In this document: positions 1-11,099 of the stretch, in pieces | How positions within the stretch are numbered: the stretch's first letter is position 1 | Layout: each line of letters begins with the position of its first letter | From: Gymnothorax reevesii | Lineage: Eukaryota; Chordata; Actinopteri; Anguilliformes; Muraenidae | Length of the DNA: 64,000 nucleotides | Direction: 5' to 3' | NCBI GenBank assembly: GCA_029721435.1 | Contig: CM056588.1 | Span: 37,837,430-37,901,429 of the forward strand | Translations under genes and position numbers: made by a program | The notes under the pieces: model-generated | What the model was told of the DNA's origin: nothing | The model's input: only the letters and a program-made list of their open reading frames with translations | Database searches by the model: none

Positions 1-247
1 ATATGAGCTGCAACCAATGGCAGACCAAATTAACTTTTAATATGATCTGTAGTTAGCTTTTGCTTAAAAAGTCCCCAAAATTTATAGATATGGAGCCTGT
101 CCCAAAAGGCAAAAAGTAGGAATTCAACCTATTATGTACAGCTTGCTAATCATTTGCAAGGATCTCACGCTATTCACTCGTACACCCCTTCCTACATGAA
201 ATTTAGAGCCTTCATTTAGCCCAAACCAACAAATCCTCGCACTGTGG

Positions 248-420
248 GAAGAGCAGTACATTTAAAAAGAGCAGCAGTCTCTGGGTGTGCGTTTACAAAG
301 AGTGGCACCCTCCTGGTTTGCATTTACAGAGAGAGCAGTGTCCTCCAGGGTTACATTCAGAAAGATAAATGCTGCCGTGGACTACATTTATGAGGAACAG
401 TGCGGTCTAGGTTCACACAA
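248..420. repeat. 31-bp degenerate minisatellite
   Basis: Five to six diverged units follow each other with starts near 268, 299, 330, 361 and 393, so the period is 31, 31, 31 and 32 bases. Each unit opens with an AGAG(C/T)AG-like stretch and closes with a TTTACA-like stretch. No reading frame persists through it. It is a simple tandem repeat, not a CRISPR array, because there are no unique spacers. Confidence 0.7.
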
Positions 421-2159
421 AAACAAAAATAAAAAGTCTTTCAGGGAGCACTACCCACATTTGTAACATTCACTCATCCATGGAATATATTCCAGAATCT
501 CTTTATTATTTCATATTTATCCATTTCTGTTCAAAACAGACTAAATTGTTTGAAATGCAATTGTTTGAAATTGTTATTTACAATGAATCCAGAGAAATGC
601 TGCTCATTATTTTAAGAGCCGCGATTGAAATTGACTCCAAGAGAAGTCCAACGGTTTCCGCTCATTGAGGGGTCTCGTGAAGGGCATTGCAATTGCAAGA
701 ATCCTCCTGGGGTCTTATTACTGAGCTTAGCGGATGAGTTCAAGCACTTTGTAACTCTTTCGGAGAAGCAATTTCATCTTTTTACAGCCACAAGAAGCTT
801 ATAAAGCATTTCGTCTTTGCAGTAAGCAGGGACCGTTCATTGTGGATAAGCTAACCCACACTGCGCCTACCTGGAACCAGAAGGTGCGATCAAAACTGAC
901 CCTAACACTGAAGCCTTGTATAAAAAGGAGCTTGTCTGTTTTGGACAATAAATTCCCTACTGATTCAGTCTGGTCCTGGACAAAAACTGTAACTAAGTGG
1001 GCTGCCGACAAAGAGGCACAGTGGGTTCAGAAGAGTGACAGAGAGTTCTTCCCAGCACTGTCCCACAAATGTCATCCCAAACCCCTCATCTATACGATGC
1101 CCCAGGCTTCAGTCCCTTCCACAGACACCTGCCGTGGAAGGGAACAAAAGCAGAATAAGGTCAGACAATCCTGCACTGCCAGCATTCAACAAAAAAGAGA
1201 ACACTTTTCCAACATCAGTCAGGCAGTCTTCTCCATGGATGGGGGCAAGGGCCACCAAGACCTAGCGCTGATGTCAATTTTGCATATACTCCACAACTCC
1301 AGGCATGGTCATATCGGTATATTTCTACTAATGTCAGCAGCAAGGGGAATGGGCCAACAGCTGTAAGAACTGCTCCAAGAGGGTGAAACAGGCAATGTTT
1401 AAGACTGCCCTTTCAGGGTACTTCTTTACTTTGTATGAGCAGTACCTGGGTGCTTGTGTATGGGTTCTTTTCAGTATTCTCACTTATGTTTCCTCGCGTC
1501 TTCTCTCCTTTTGTGACCCCACCACACACCTCAAGGACATTCAGAGCGAGGAGAGAGGAGGCTGAAAGCGAGGGAATGTAGGTGTATCCTACGCGGAGGC
1601 CTTATCTCGTAGCTTGACATTTTAATGCTGCACCTCTACATGATGTTGTTAAATAGAGGGAAGGATTGGGCTGCTTCCTGCTCCTCTGTCCTTGCGTCGC
1701 TTCCTTACTGGTCTATTGCAGATTTGCGCTGGGAGGAGCTATGATGCCACAAAGAGGCACAAGTGAGGAAAGTGAGAAGAAATGTTTGCATTATGAAAAG
1801 CATCCTCAGCAGTTTCAGTCGCAAGAGAAGCTTCTGGACAAATAAGCTGTTCCAAACCAAGGTATTAATGACCACCTTTCCTCAATGACTGAAGGCCATC
1901 TTTCACTGAGTGCAGGATTTGAACTGGCGCATCAAGTGTCTTGATTGCCACACACTAACTTTACACAAGTTCATTGAACAGAAATGCAAGCCTTCACCCT
2001 GGCTAATATATTTTGAATGGCATGAGAAAATGATCTATATAGCAGTTGAAACAAGGTATGTTCCTGAAGCAGCTACTATTACTTATTCCATAATTATTCC
2101 AAGAAACCGTCTTACAATGATGATGTATCCTCAATCTGTATGGTTTGCCTGAGATAAAA
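421..2159. other. Intergenic, no supported feature
   Basis: Short open frames occur (for example 842-1366 on the plus strand) but they have no recognisable domain, no splice-site context and no family resemblance. I see no gene, RNA or clear transposon here. Confidence 0.5.
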
Positions 2160-2161
2160 TA

Positions 2162-2702
2162 CACTGCCCGGCCAAAAAAAAAGTCACCGTTTGGAAGTTA
2201 ATGAACAAATTCTAAAATTGGATCATTATTGCGGTTATTAATATGTTTCAGATGGCAATAATCATTTTAACCCCGACTGATGAAGTGCGTCGCTATTCAT
2301 TTCTTACAAAATCATGTCGGAAAACACATTCCCTGATGGTGGAAACGATGTTACAGTATTTCAGAACGGGCAAGTTATTGGCCTGTATTTAGCAAAGAAA
2401 ACCATGAATGACAAAACCAAGCAGGAGGAATCATTTTCACAAACAAATTTTCCACCACAAAGTCCTGACCTTTAACATAATAAAAGTTATTGGGATGTAC
2501 TCAAGACCACCGAGTGGTTCAACCATTATGTCGAGAAGACAAGATCTTGGACAAAAAATATGGCATTTCTGATCGAAAAGAAATGTTCTGGCATTGCATA
2601 TAGTTGTCAAAACAATGACAAGACGAATATGCACTGTAATCAAAGCTACAGGGGTTCCAACTAAATATTTGAGTGTGCGACTTTTTTTTTGGCCAGGCAG
2701 TG
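2162..2702. mobile_element. Internally deleted Tc1/mariner-like element
   Basis: The ends are inverted repeats: the left end reads CACTGCCCGGCCAAAAAAAA and the right end is its near-perfect complement, and both are flanked by TA (2160-2161 and 2703-2704), the target duplication of the Tc1/mariner superfamily. The 541-bp body is too short for a transposase, but about 2450-2510 read in the plus direction still encodes a PPQSPDL motif followed shortly by YWDVLKT, a remnant of the SPDLNPIE-type C-terminal catalytic motif, interrupted by a stop codon. It is therefore a non-autonomous deletion derivative that could only be moved by a transposase supplied elsewhere. It may also have a second internal gap: the N-terminal HTH half is not recognisable. 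Confidence 0.8.
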
Positions 2703-2704
2703 TA

Positions 2705-3215
2705 TTTTCTCTAGGAGTTTGCAAAGCTATATGGCATATAGAGCTAAAATAGATCATAAAGTGCATTCTGGTTTTTCATTATTTCAATGTCTTAACGTGA
2801 ATCATATTGTTTTGTGCTCATTTAAAAGGGATGAGTCGAAAAACAACTCAAAGTCCCTCCAGAAGAAGCACTCTTTGCCAAAAAACTCTAGAGCTGACTG
2901 AAACACCCCAATCACTTCTGGCCTTTTTTTTTATCAATTGGTGATGTCACCACTTGAATTTTCTTGCCAAGCAGATAGTTTGGCACGCCTTTGAATCAAG
3001 TGGGTTTCGCCCACAAGGCTAAAGCGGTATTTGTTTCTAAAGCGGAAATCCATTTATGGTAAGGGACATGACATGGGGTGCGAAAGATGGACCAATCACA
3101 AGTGAGTGATCAAGTTGACCAATCAAAGCACACTGGGATTTTCGAGATGGCGGGGGCAGGACTTTCAATGGAGCATTTCACAGACAGGTACTGCAGAATT
3201 GGCAAGCATAAGAAA
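2705..3215. other. Intergenic, no supported feature
   Basis: No gene is visible. The stretch around 2965-3040 (GCCAAGCAG...TTTGGCACGCC...CAAGTGGG) loosely resembles 3745-3790, suggesting two diverged copies of one repeat on either side of the left inverted repeat, but the similarity is weak. Two CCAAT-like boxes near 3092 and 3117 are not followed by a gene. Confidence 0.35.
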
Positions 3216-3217
3216 AG

Positions 3218-3553
3218 GGTCAATCCATTTGAAATCACCAGAGCTCCTCTGATGATGGTGTCGTATTTGCTTGATTTTGATATTTTGTAGCCTGTGGTGT
3301 TAGAAGTAAAATGCAATTGGTTTCAGGTCAAAATCTTAATCCCTTTTGATTTCAGAGGGGTTTGAAAAAGGGGGTGTGTCCGTGTTAACCCTCTGTGAGC
3401 CATTTGTTGTCATCTTTAGATGTCTAGCAATCAAAAACTAAGACAGGTAGCTGCTTCATTTTTTCAGAACTTGTTTATCTTGAAAGGCTTTGAACTTTAT
3501 GAAAAATGTATAATTGAGCAGATTAAACCCCTGGTGGCCATGCAATAATTGAC
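3218..3553 (+). repeat. Left arm of 330-bp inverted repeat
   Basis: This stretch matches the reverse complement of about 6291-6628 over roughly 330 bases with only scattered differences. Landmarks shared by both arms are TAGCCTGTGGTG, GGTCAAAATCTTAATC, TTTCAGAGGGGTTTG, GCCATTTGT and CCTGGTGGCCATGCAATAATT. The arms stop matching abruptly after GCAATAATT. The pair encloses a truncated Tc1 transposase region and a TTAA element. It could be the long terminal inverted repeat of a composite or foldback transposon, or two chance copies of one interspersed repeat in opposite orientation; no target duplication was identified. Confidence 0.75.
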
Positions 3554-3816
3554 CAAAAACCAGAAATCTACCGAACCATTCCTAAAATAGGCCAAAGTCA
3601 TGCTGCATTTTAACCAACACGCCTCATGATTTGCCAAATGAAATTTGGTAGTGTGATAGCACCTACAAAGGGCTTCCTAGGGAAGCCAAGAGTTGCTCGA
3701 TATCTTTATTGGGAGTGGCCCAGTATTAACCCCTTTCCGGTCAATTTTGCCAGGCACACCCATTTGGCAACCTCTTTTGAGCAAGTGGGCATACTTTGGT
3801 ATTCGATTTCTTAGTC

Positions 3817-4763
3817 TTAAAGGGGCAATATGTAAGAAATATATGTTGATTAATCATGAAATGGCCCTGATATATCACCTGACACTAAGGAATGATGTTA
3901 ATTTCAAATACTTATATCACTGACAACAGTGAGCCACAGTGTTACGACTGAGCTGCAGCAACCAGTGTTTCAGAGCGCAAATGGCTGACTTTACTAAACC
4001 TAAAAGGCCTTGTTATGATTTCTAAAGATGTCGTGACAAAGTCAGAAACAAAACAAGGATCTGTATAGGACTTGCCTTTGAATGATGGAGACGGCTGAAA
4101 GCAAAAAAGAATTGAAAGACCTGCTAATTTTCTCAGTTTGGCTAAATTAATTCTATTTAATGTAGGCAGGGACATTTCAAATATTTTAAACAGTCGTATA
4201 ACGTTATGCATTTTTGTCCATGGTACGTTAGTGCGTATGCAGGTGGCCATGGGTCATCAAACTGACTAGGTTACAAGTTGTTTCAGAAATAAAAACCTTG
4301 GCTCTTCATTGCTGACATTAACAATGCATTAGTCCGTTTCACTGACATTATGCTGAGACGTTGTGGAAACCGTTCAACATTAGTACAGCCATTATGGCAA
4401 TATGAAATGTAATCAAGACAGTACGTCGGCAAAATGAGTCCTTATTCATTCTTTACGCATTTTATAGTATGGACTTTAGTGGGCTATCCACACAGAAGAG
4501 TGACGAGCAAGTTGACCAGTATGACCATCGCTAGAGTTAGTTAGTCATTAGTCTCGATCTTTTCTGAACTGAACACAACCCTGTCAGCGCAAATCATTGG
4601 TGATATTGGAACGTAGCCATGGTAGCTCCGTGTAATAGACGTTCTTGCTGGATCCGGCAACCTCTCGTCTGGGGGAGAGGAGGAGGGGATACTGCGCTCT
4701 GCACTATTTTGAATGTGACTGCACTACCAGTTTTGGGGAGAAACTTACATATATCTCCTTTAA
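3817..4763. mobile_element. TTAA-flanked non-autonomous DNA transposon (939 bp)
   Basis: The element proper is 3821-4759, bounded by TTAA at 3817-3820 and 4760-4763. Its ends are imperfect inverted repeats: AGGGGCAATATGTAAG on the left and the complement of AGGAGATATATGTAAG on the right. TTAA targets are used by piggyBac and Kolobok superfamilies; which one cannot be decided here. The interior has no credible transposase, so it is a MITE-type element. It lies between the left 330-bp inverted repeat and the truncated Tc1 core, so it inserted into an already composite region. Confidence 0.75.
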
Positions 4764-5189
4764 ATGAAAGGACTTGATGAGCACTTCAAATTAAACCCAA
4801 TGCCAACTTCTAACTAGGTGGCCTGATGGGAAAACAAGGGCCCTCTTTATGGGTAATTTTCAGTTACCGAACCTCAAAATGTACATGACAATGAATGTAA
4901 ATGTACAGAAGGTATATTATGTATATATATATACAGAAGGATATTCTTTGGTATATCAATGGAATACTCTCAGAAGTTACCAAATGTCATTTAATAACAC
5001 TTATAGTGATGTTTTGAAATGAAATAAACAGTTAAATTGCCTTTGGTTCCATTTTAACCCTTTTCTGTGCGACAGCAGCCAAACAAGATGAACTGAAGTG
5101 CCCCCTTTCAGTCACATCTTAAATTTCTTAAAATGTGGCATGTTAGCACATGTTTTCTGAAAACAATGAAGCCTGCTACTTCATCCTCT
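4764..5189. other. Interval between TTAA element and Tc1 core
   Basis: AT-rich with a short (AT)n tract at about 4918-4934. No coding signal or recognisable repeat end. It separates the TTAA element from the 3' break of the Tc1 fragment. Confidence 0.4.
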
Positions 5190-6293
5190 CTTCAACAGCA
5201 CCTAATCTTCTCCTATTATGTTTCACAAGATGGGAAAATACAGAAAGAGGGATCTTCGACCATTCCTCTTTGCAAATCTCTCTAAATCATCCAGCGACCA
5301 AGGTCCTCCCATCTGCACTCTCCTCTTCAGCTCACTCCACAGGTTTTCAATGGGGTTGAGGTCTGGGGACTGAGATGGCCATGGGAGGAGCTTGACTCTG
5401 TGTCTGGTGAACCATTTCCGTGTAGATTTGGCCACATGTTTAGGGTCATTATCTTGCTGAAAGACCCAGTGACGACCCATCTTCAGCTTTCGGGCAGAGG
5501 CCGCCAGATTTTGATTTAAAATGTCCTGGCACTTCAAAGCGTTCATGATGCCATGCACCCCAACAAGGTTCCCAGGGCCTCTGAAAGAGAAACAGGCCCA
5601 CAGCATCACCGATCCTCCCCCATACTTCACAGTGGGCATGAGGTGCTTTTCTGCACTCATCTTTTGTGTTCCGCCAGACCCACTTAGAGTGTTTGTTGCC
5701 AAAAGCTTTACCTTGGTCTCATCTGACCAAAGCACACAGTCCCAGTTGAAGTCCCAGTACCGCTAAGTGAACTCTGGACGTTTGCGTTTATGATTGTGAG
5801 TGAGAAAAGGTTTTTTCTGTGCATGCCTCCCAAACTGCTTGTTGGCATGTAAATAGCGCCTAATGGTTGTTTTGGAGACTTTGTGACCCCAAGATGCCAC
5901 CATTTGTTGCAATTCTTTTACAGTGAGCTTTGGAGAACTTTTTATTTCTCTGACCATCCTCCTCACTGTGCGTGGTGGCAAAATAACCTTGCGTCCTCGT
6001 CCAGGCTTGTTTACCACTGTTCCAGTTGTTTTAAAATTCTTAATGATTCCTCTGACAGTAGATATGGGCAGGTGCAGGCGAGTGGCTATTTTCTTGTAGC
6101 CATTGTCTGACTTGTGAAGGTCGAAACACATCTGCCTGACTTGAATGGTGTGTTCCTTTGTCTTTCCCATGTTGAAGAGTGGATAAGAGAAATGGCCTCT
6201 GTGTCGCGTCATATTTATACCCCAAGAAAACAGGAAGTGATGTATTACTAAATAAATGTTCCTAGAAACTCTGATCAACTTTGTAAACTGTAA
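5190..6293 (-). mobile_element. Tc1-like element fragment lacking its own ends
   Basis: This block is the reverse-orientation homologue of about 8340-9470. It contains the 5' leader with the TATAAATATGAC stretch and the whole transposase region, but the terminal inverted repeats present in the second copy (near 8110 and 9704) are absent on both sides. On its right it joins directly to the 330-bp inverted repeat arm at about 6290. It therefore cannot be mobilised as an ordinary Tc1 unit, and the captured or rearranged structure is noteworthy. Confidence 0.8.
5196..6170 (-). pseudogene. Tc1-like transposase, broken
   Basis: A Tc1 transposase binds element ends through paired HTH domains and cuts and rejoins DNA through a DDE/D catalytic triad. 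The start used is the ATG at 6170-6168 (MGKTKEH), matching the start in the second copy. The N-terminal half is intact to 5763: a paired-like HTH region (residues 1-110, with GYKKIATRLHLPISTVRGI), a GRGR basic linker, then a second HTH-like region. At 5763 an in-frame stop replaces a Lys codon in the PEFxKRYWDF region. Beyond it the catalytic part follows: LWSDET, FQQDNDPKH and SPDLNPIENLW carry the two Asp residues and the final acidic position. Small deletions shift the frame for about 20 codons after LWSDET and again near the C-terminus. It is inactive as written. Confidence 0.85.
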
Positions 6294-6628
6294 AATAATT
6301 ATTGCATGGCCACCAGGGGGTTAATCTCCACAATTATACATTTTTTATAAACTTTAAAACGGAATAAACAAGTTCTGAAAAAACAGAACTTTCTTAGTGT
6401 TTGATTGCTAGCCATCTAAAGATGGCTACAAATGGCACACAGAGGATTAATGCGAACACGCCCCCTTTTCCAAACCCCTCTGAAATCAAAACGGATTAAG
6501 ATTTTGACCTGAAACCCATTGGATTTTACTTCTATCACCACAGGCTACAAAATATATCAAAATCAAGCAATTATGACACCATCACCAGGGGAGCTATTGT
6601 GATTTTGGTTGATTTCATATGGATAGGC
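6291..6628 (-). repeat. Right arm of 330-bp inverted repeat
   Basis: The reverse complement matches 3218-3553 with scattered mismatches and small indels. The inner boundary, ending in CAATAATT, coincides exactly with the break of the Tc1 fragment, so the junction is sharp on this side, while on the left about 0.7 kb plus the TTAA element lie between the arm and the Tc1 core. Confidence 0.75.
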
Positions 6629-6639
6629 CCAATACTTAA

Positions 6640-7900
6640 GTGCATTTTTAACAATGAAACATTTTAACCTTTTTTCGTAGAGTTGAAGAATGCAAGGATG
6701 ATCAGTGAAAAGTCACATAATAGGTGCACTTTAATTCCTAGTGTCATCGTACATGATTCCTGCATATGCACATTTGCAATGTGCACACTGCCACCTGTCT
6801 GTGGTCTGTAGCTGTAACTGTACACCACTTCAATGTTTAAGAATGAATCATGGTAGTATTGTAATGCTATCAGCGCAAAGGAAAACTGTATGGAGCCTTT
6901 ATAATTAATATGACAATTCATCTACGAGGATGGAAAAGGTCTGTAAAAGGAAGACTGAAATGTGACATTTCTAGCACTGCAGACTAAATTGCAAATCACG
7001 TCATTTTATGTATTAAATGTTGCCTAAGGATTCACTTGCAATTTCCCCAATTAAACAATTATTGTGCTGAGTTGTGAAAAATGGACATCTTAAATAAAGA
7101 GGGGTGAGTCACTCCTCTGCAAAGACTCAAAAGACTGAAAAGGGGCCCAAAATTCTGCACTCCTGCCCTTACGCGACTCTGAACAGTCTCCAGACATATG
7201 CCCCAGACAGACCACCTGACCTAGAAGTGAACTAAAGAAGCATACATGTTACACATTTCTACACTACTGATTTTGTTCTTGGTCCCAACCCGCATCTTCG
7301 CAAAAAAAAAAAAAAAAAACTCTGACTGGACTCACTTACAGAGTGGCGTACAGAGGTTCACGCTGCCATGGCAACCGCCACAGAAACATCCCAAGAAGCT
7401 GAGCTTCCACTGAGCTAATTGCAGGGTTCCGCCAATTTACGAAGACCCAGGGGACGGCCAGCGGGCCCAGAGGGATGAAGGAGATGGAGGAAGATGGGGG
7501 GGGGGGGTTGGGTTCTGCTCTGAGGAGACACATTAGATTTCATGAGTGCATGGCATAGGAGAACAGACCATTCAACCTACCCAAGGCTCTCTACCAAGAA
7601 GCCAGCGGGTGTCATTCGCCGCAAACAATTAAGGACTGCAGTCAAGATTGCTTCCTAGAATTCCTTTGGCGATTCCTGACTTAGCCAAAGCTGTCTATAC
7701 TTGTTGTGTAACAGAGGCATGGAATAATTCTCAGTGTTTGGCACACTTAGATGCACGGCTCCCCCCACCCCCCCAGAAAATTTTACATTTTTTATGCAAA
7801 AAATGGTGCAGGGGAAGTGTAACCATTTTCAGTAGGCTGGAGCGGTTGACTCAGTGGTCCTCAAACCTTTCGGCAGATCCAAGTATTTGATGCGCATAAC
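6640..7900. other. Intergenic, no supported gene
   Basis: Includes a poly(A) run at about 7302-7319 and a poly(G) run near 7498-7507. Short frames in this interval show no domain or conserved motif. Confidence 0.5.
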
Positions 7901-7904
7901 TTAA

Positions 7905-8060
7905 TTTATTAACTTATTTGTTTTGATTTATTTGTATGTGTGAATTACTTGGGTTGTTCCCAACAACTGGTGAAAATTTCATGTGAATAGCCCCATTAGA
8001 AATATATTTCCTGAGAGAAATGTTGATGAGTTCAATACTTATTTCCCCCACTGTATATGT
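7905..8060 (+). mobile_element. 3' end fragment of another Tc1/mariner family
   Basis: The sequence GAATTACTTGGGTTGTTCCC, a following GGTGAAAATTTCATG and the closing CAATACTTATTTCCCCCACT are the typical 3' terminal region of a widespread fish Tc1-like family, recognised from memory. The transposase and the other end are missing. It is followed by an AT microsatellite and directly by the next Tc1 element, so it was truncated before or during that insertion. Confidence 0.55.
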
Positions 8061-8081
8061 CAATGTTTTAATATCTCTAAT

Positions 8082-8105
8082 CATATATATATATATATAT
8101 ATATA
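8082..8105. repeat. (AT)n microsatellite
   Basis: About 24 bases of alternating AT run up to the left end of the Tc1 copy at 8110. The expected TA target dinucleotide on that side has been replaced by CA within this unstable tract. Confidence 0.85.
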
Positions 8106-8109
8106 CACA

Positions 8110-9704
8110 CAGCGCCCTCCAAAATTATTGGCACCCGAGGCTAAGATGTGTTAAAATAAATTCAATTTTTATTGCAGAAGCATACTCTTACACTGAGAAT
8201 TGTAGAAAAATGTAACCTTCAACTCAAGTGAATTTTAAAGGGAAAAAAAAATTTACAAACATTTATTTTTCATAGAATCACCTGTTCCACAATTAATGGC
8301 ACCCCTAACAATTCCCAGGAATTAAATGTAATTGAAGTTTTTTTGTCATTTCTACAGTAGTTTACAAAGTTGATCAGAGTATCTAGGAACATTTAATTAG
8401 TAATTCCTCACTTCCTGTTTCCCTGGGGTATAAATATGACATGACACAGAGGCCATTTCTCTGACCCACTCTTTAACATGGGAAAGACAAAGGAACACAC
8501 CATTAAAGTCAGGCAGATGTGTGTCGACCTTCACAAGTCAGGCAATGGATATAAGAAAATAGCCACTCGCCTGCATCTGCCCATATCTACTGTCAGAGGA
8601 ATCATTAAGAATTTTAAAACAACTGGAACAGTGGTAAACTAGCCTGGACGAGGACGCAAGGTTATTTTGCCACCACGCACAGTGGGGAGGATGGTAAGAG
8701 AAATAAAAAGTTCTCCAAAGCTCACTGTGAAAGAATTGCAACAAATGGCAGTATCTTGGGGTCACAATGTCTCCAAAACAACCATCAAGCACTATCTACA
8801 TGCCAACAAGGTGTTTGGGAGGCATGGATGGAAAAAACCTTTTCTCACTCACAATCATAATGCGAATCATTGAGTTCGTTAAGCGGTACTGGGACTTCAA
8901 CTGGGACTGTGTGCTTTGGTCAGATGAGACCAAGATAGAGCTTTTCGGCAACAAACACTCTAAGTGGGTCTGGCGGAACGCAAAAGATGAGTATGCAGAA
9001 AAGCACCTCATGCCCACTGTGAAGTATGGGGGAGGATCTGCGATGCTGTGGGCCTGTTTCTCTTCCGGGGCCCTGGGAACCCTGTTAAGGTGCATGGCAT
9101 CATGAACGCTTTGAAATACCAGGACATTTTAAATCAAAATCTTGTGGCCTCTGCCCGAAAGCTGAAGATGGGTTGTCACTGGGTCTTTCAGCAAGATAAT
9201 GACCCTAAACATGTGGCCAAATCTACACAGAATTGGTTCACTAGATACAGAATCAAGCTCCTCCCATGGCCATCTCAATCCCCAGACCTCAACCCCATTG
9301 AAAACCTGTGGAGTGAGCTGAAGAGGAGAGTGCATAGGAGAGGACCCAGGTCGCTGGATGATTTAGAGAGATTGTGCTAAGAGGAATGGTCGAAGATCCC
9401 TATTTCTGTATTCTCCCATCTTGTGAAACATTATAGGAGAAGATTAGGTGCTGTTTTTGGCAAAAGGGGGTTGTACAAAGTATTAACATCAGGGGTGCTA
9501 ATAATTGTGGAACACATGATTTGAGGTAAAAGAATTATTTCTTAATGTGGGATTTTTTTCTCACTGAATAAATGCACTTGAATTAACGGTTGGATTTTCC
9601 TCTTTTTTTCATTGCGGTCCTATATTATTTAGAAAAAAACTGAATTTATTAGAAGCTAAAGAACACATCTTAACCAGGGGAGCCAATGATTATGGAGGGC
9701 GCTG
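8110..9704 (+). mobile_element. Tc1-like element, full length with both ends
   Basis: The left end CAGCGCCCTCCAAAATTATT and the complement of the right end (CAGCGCCCTCCATAATCATT) form terminal inverted repeats; TA follows the right end at 9705-9706. Shorter related motifs lie inside, at 8281-8310 (CACAATTAATGGCACCCC) and, inverted, at 9491-9514, giving the double-repeat (IR/DR) architecture known from Sleeping Beauty-type fish elements. Length is 1595 bp, normal for the family. The encoded transposase is broken, so the copy is not autonomous. Confidence 0.88.
8478..9452 (+). pseudogene. Tc1-like transposase, broken
   Basis: Reading starts at ATG 8478 (MGKTKEH). Codon 55 is a stop (TAG at 8640-8642) in the VVN-PGRGR stretch; after it the HTH/linker half continues in frame to about 8873. 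Frame shifts then occur near 8865 and again near 9065, so the catalytic region is divided: LWSDET lies in the frame around 8915-9055 and FQQDNDPKH with SPDLNPIENLW in another frame at 9180-9380. All three acidic catalytic motifs can still be recognised, and the protein is nearly the same as the copy at 5196-6170, so both derive from one family. Several independent breaks show an old, inactive copy. Confidence 0.87.
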
Positions 9705-9709
9705 TATAT

Positions 9710-10890
9710 ATAGAGGGCTGACTGCAATAAACAGTTATGTCCAATAAAAAAAAAAGCTGATAGCTTTGCATGAGCTAGCTCGACAAACCCTAAACTCGCA
9801 ATCAGAGATACCAAAAGTTTCAATAGTGATCTTGCCATATTAAATCAAAGCCACCTTCACCACAGTGTAAACCCTGGCCTTTCACTCAACATACCTCGCT
9901 GACCCCCGAATCTTGCTTCCCCACCAGGTGATCTCTGCCTATAAAACATTACCAACTCAGAGCCAATAAATACCTTGCAGTCGATAAATATAGAAGCTTT
10001 CTTAATTCACTGTGGAATTTTCCATGAAAGGGAAACAGCAATGAACTCTTGCACACTGGATAACAACAAAAAAGTCTCTTTCTTAATGGCAGAGCTCTCA
10101 GCCGCTCAAATCTTTTTCAAAGATATGCTTTATCCTCATTTATTTTGCCTTATTTTTCACCTCTGGCACCCATATTAAAATATATGCTCTAAAACCCATG
10201 ACCTTTATGAGTAATATGCCTCAGATGACAATTTCACATTGATCTAGATGTGAATCTGCGCAGATTGGTGAAATTAGAGACGTCAGTCACTCATGACTAA
10301 AATTACTCAGTTAAACAGAACACTACCTGCAGCAGACTAAATGGAAAAGAACTATTTTTTATCTTTTATTGTAGTTTGAATCCCAAAAATCTTGGCATTC
10401 ACAACCCCAAATAAATGTCTGCCATACTTCTCTACACTGTATCTTCGCATGAATTGAGTACACACTTTCTCACAATGTTCTCTACCTTTTACCCCTTTGT
10501 ATCTACCCTCTACCATGCCCTATTTCAGAAGTCCACGTGTCCAACACAGAGCGCCCGCAGGGGAAATTTAACGCTGACTGACGCTGAAATATGTGGTAGG
10601 GCAGGCTTATGAAGCTTGACTTGTCATGCTTGTCAATCACCAGCTGCTGTCGATGGGCAGGCGTGGGGGTGACGGCTGCGGCGCTTTCCTATTTGAATGA
10701 TCTAGATGTTTTCGCCATGATCCACTGGGCGAGCGTAGGGGTGGCCGGAAATGGAGAAGGTCCCCTCTGCCACTGACAAAGATTCTAAACACATTGCAGA
10801 TATACATCTCCACATCTCCAGCTTTGACGGGCTACAGATTCTATATACTTACAAGATGTGTAGCTCTAAATTTTTGACAGTCAAAAGATT
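9710..10890. other. Intergenic, no supported feature
   Basis: Unremarkable AT-rich sequence without a credible open frame, splice signal or repeat end. Confidence 0.5.
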
Positions 10891-10895
10891 CAGAA

Positions 10896-11090
10896 CAGGG
10901 GTCTGAAACTCAAATCCAGGAGGGCAACCGCAGGTTCTGGTTTTAGGTCCGCTCTATATCAATGGAGTCATTGATTGGCTAAGGTGTCTACACACCCTTT
11001 TTATGAGGCCTGAGTTCTATGTTCACTGACTGGATAACTCAAGAACTCGCAGACACTGCATCCCTCAAGGACAGGAGTTTGAGACCTCTG
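10896..11090. mobile_element. hAT-type MITE (195 bp)
   Basis: The termini are inverted: CAGGGGTCTGAAACTCAAAT on the left and the complement of CAGAGGTCTCAAACTCCTGT on the right. CAG...CTG ends with an AAACTC core are typical of vertebrate hAT MITEs. The flanking octamers ATTCAGAA and GTTTAGAT agree at five of eight positions, consistent with an eroded 8-bp target duplication. It has no coding capacity. Confidence 0.7.
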
Positions 11091-11099
11091 GTTTAGATC

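Noticed and set aside
248..420. CRISPR-like array
   Set aside because: The 31-bp units are contiguous minisatellite copies with no spacers.
842..1366. 174-codon plus-strand open frame
   Set aside because: No domain, no conserved motif, no splice or promoter context; consistent with chance.
3092..3130. CCAAT boxes as a promoter
   Set aside because: Two matches without TATA, CpG island or downstream gene.
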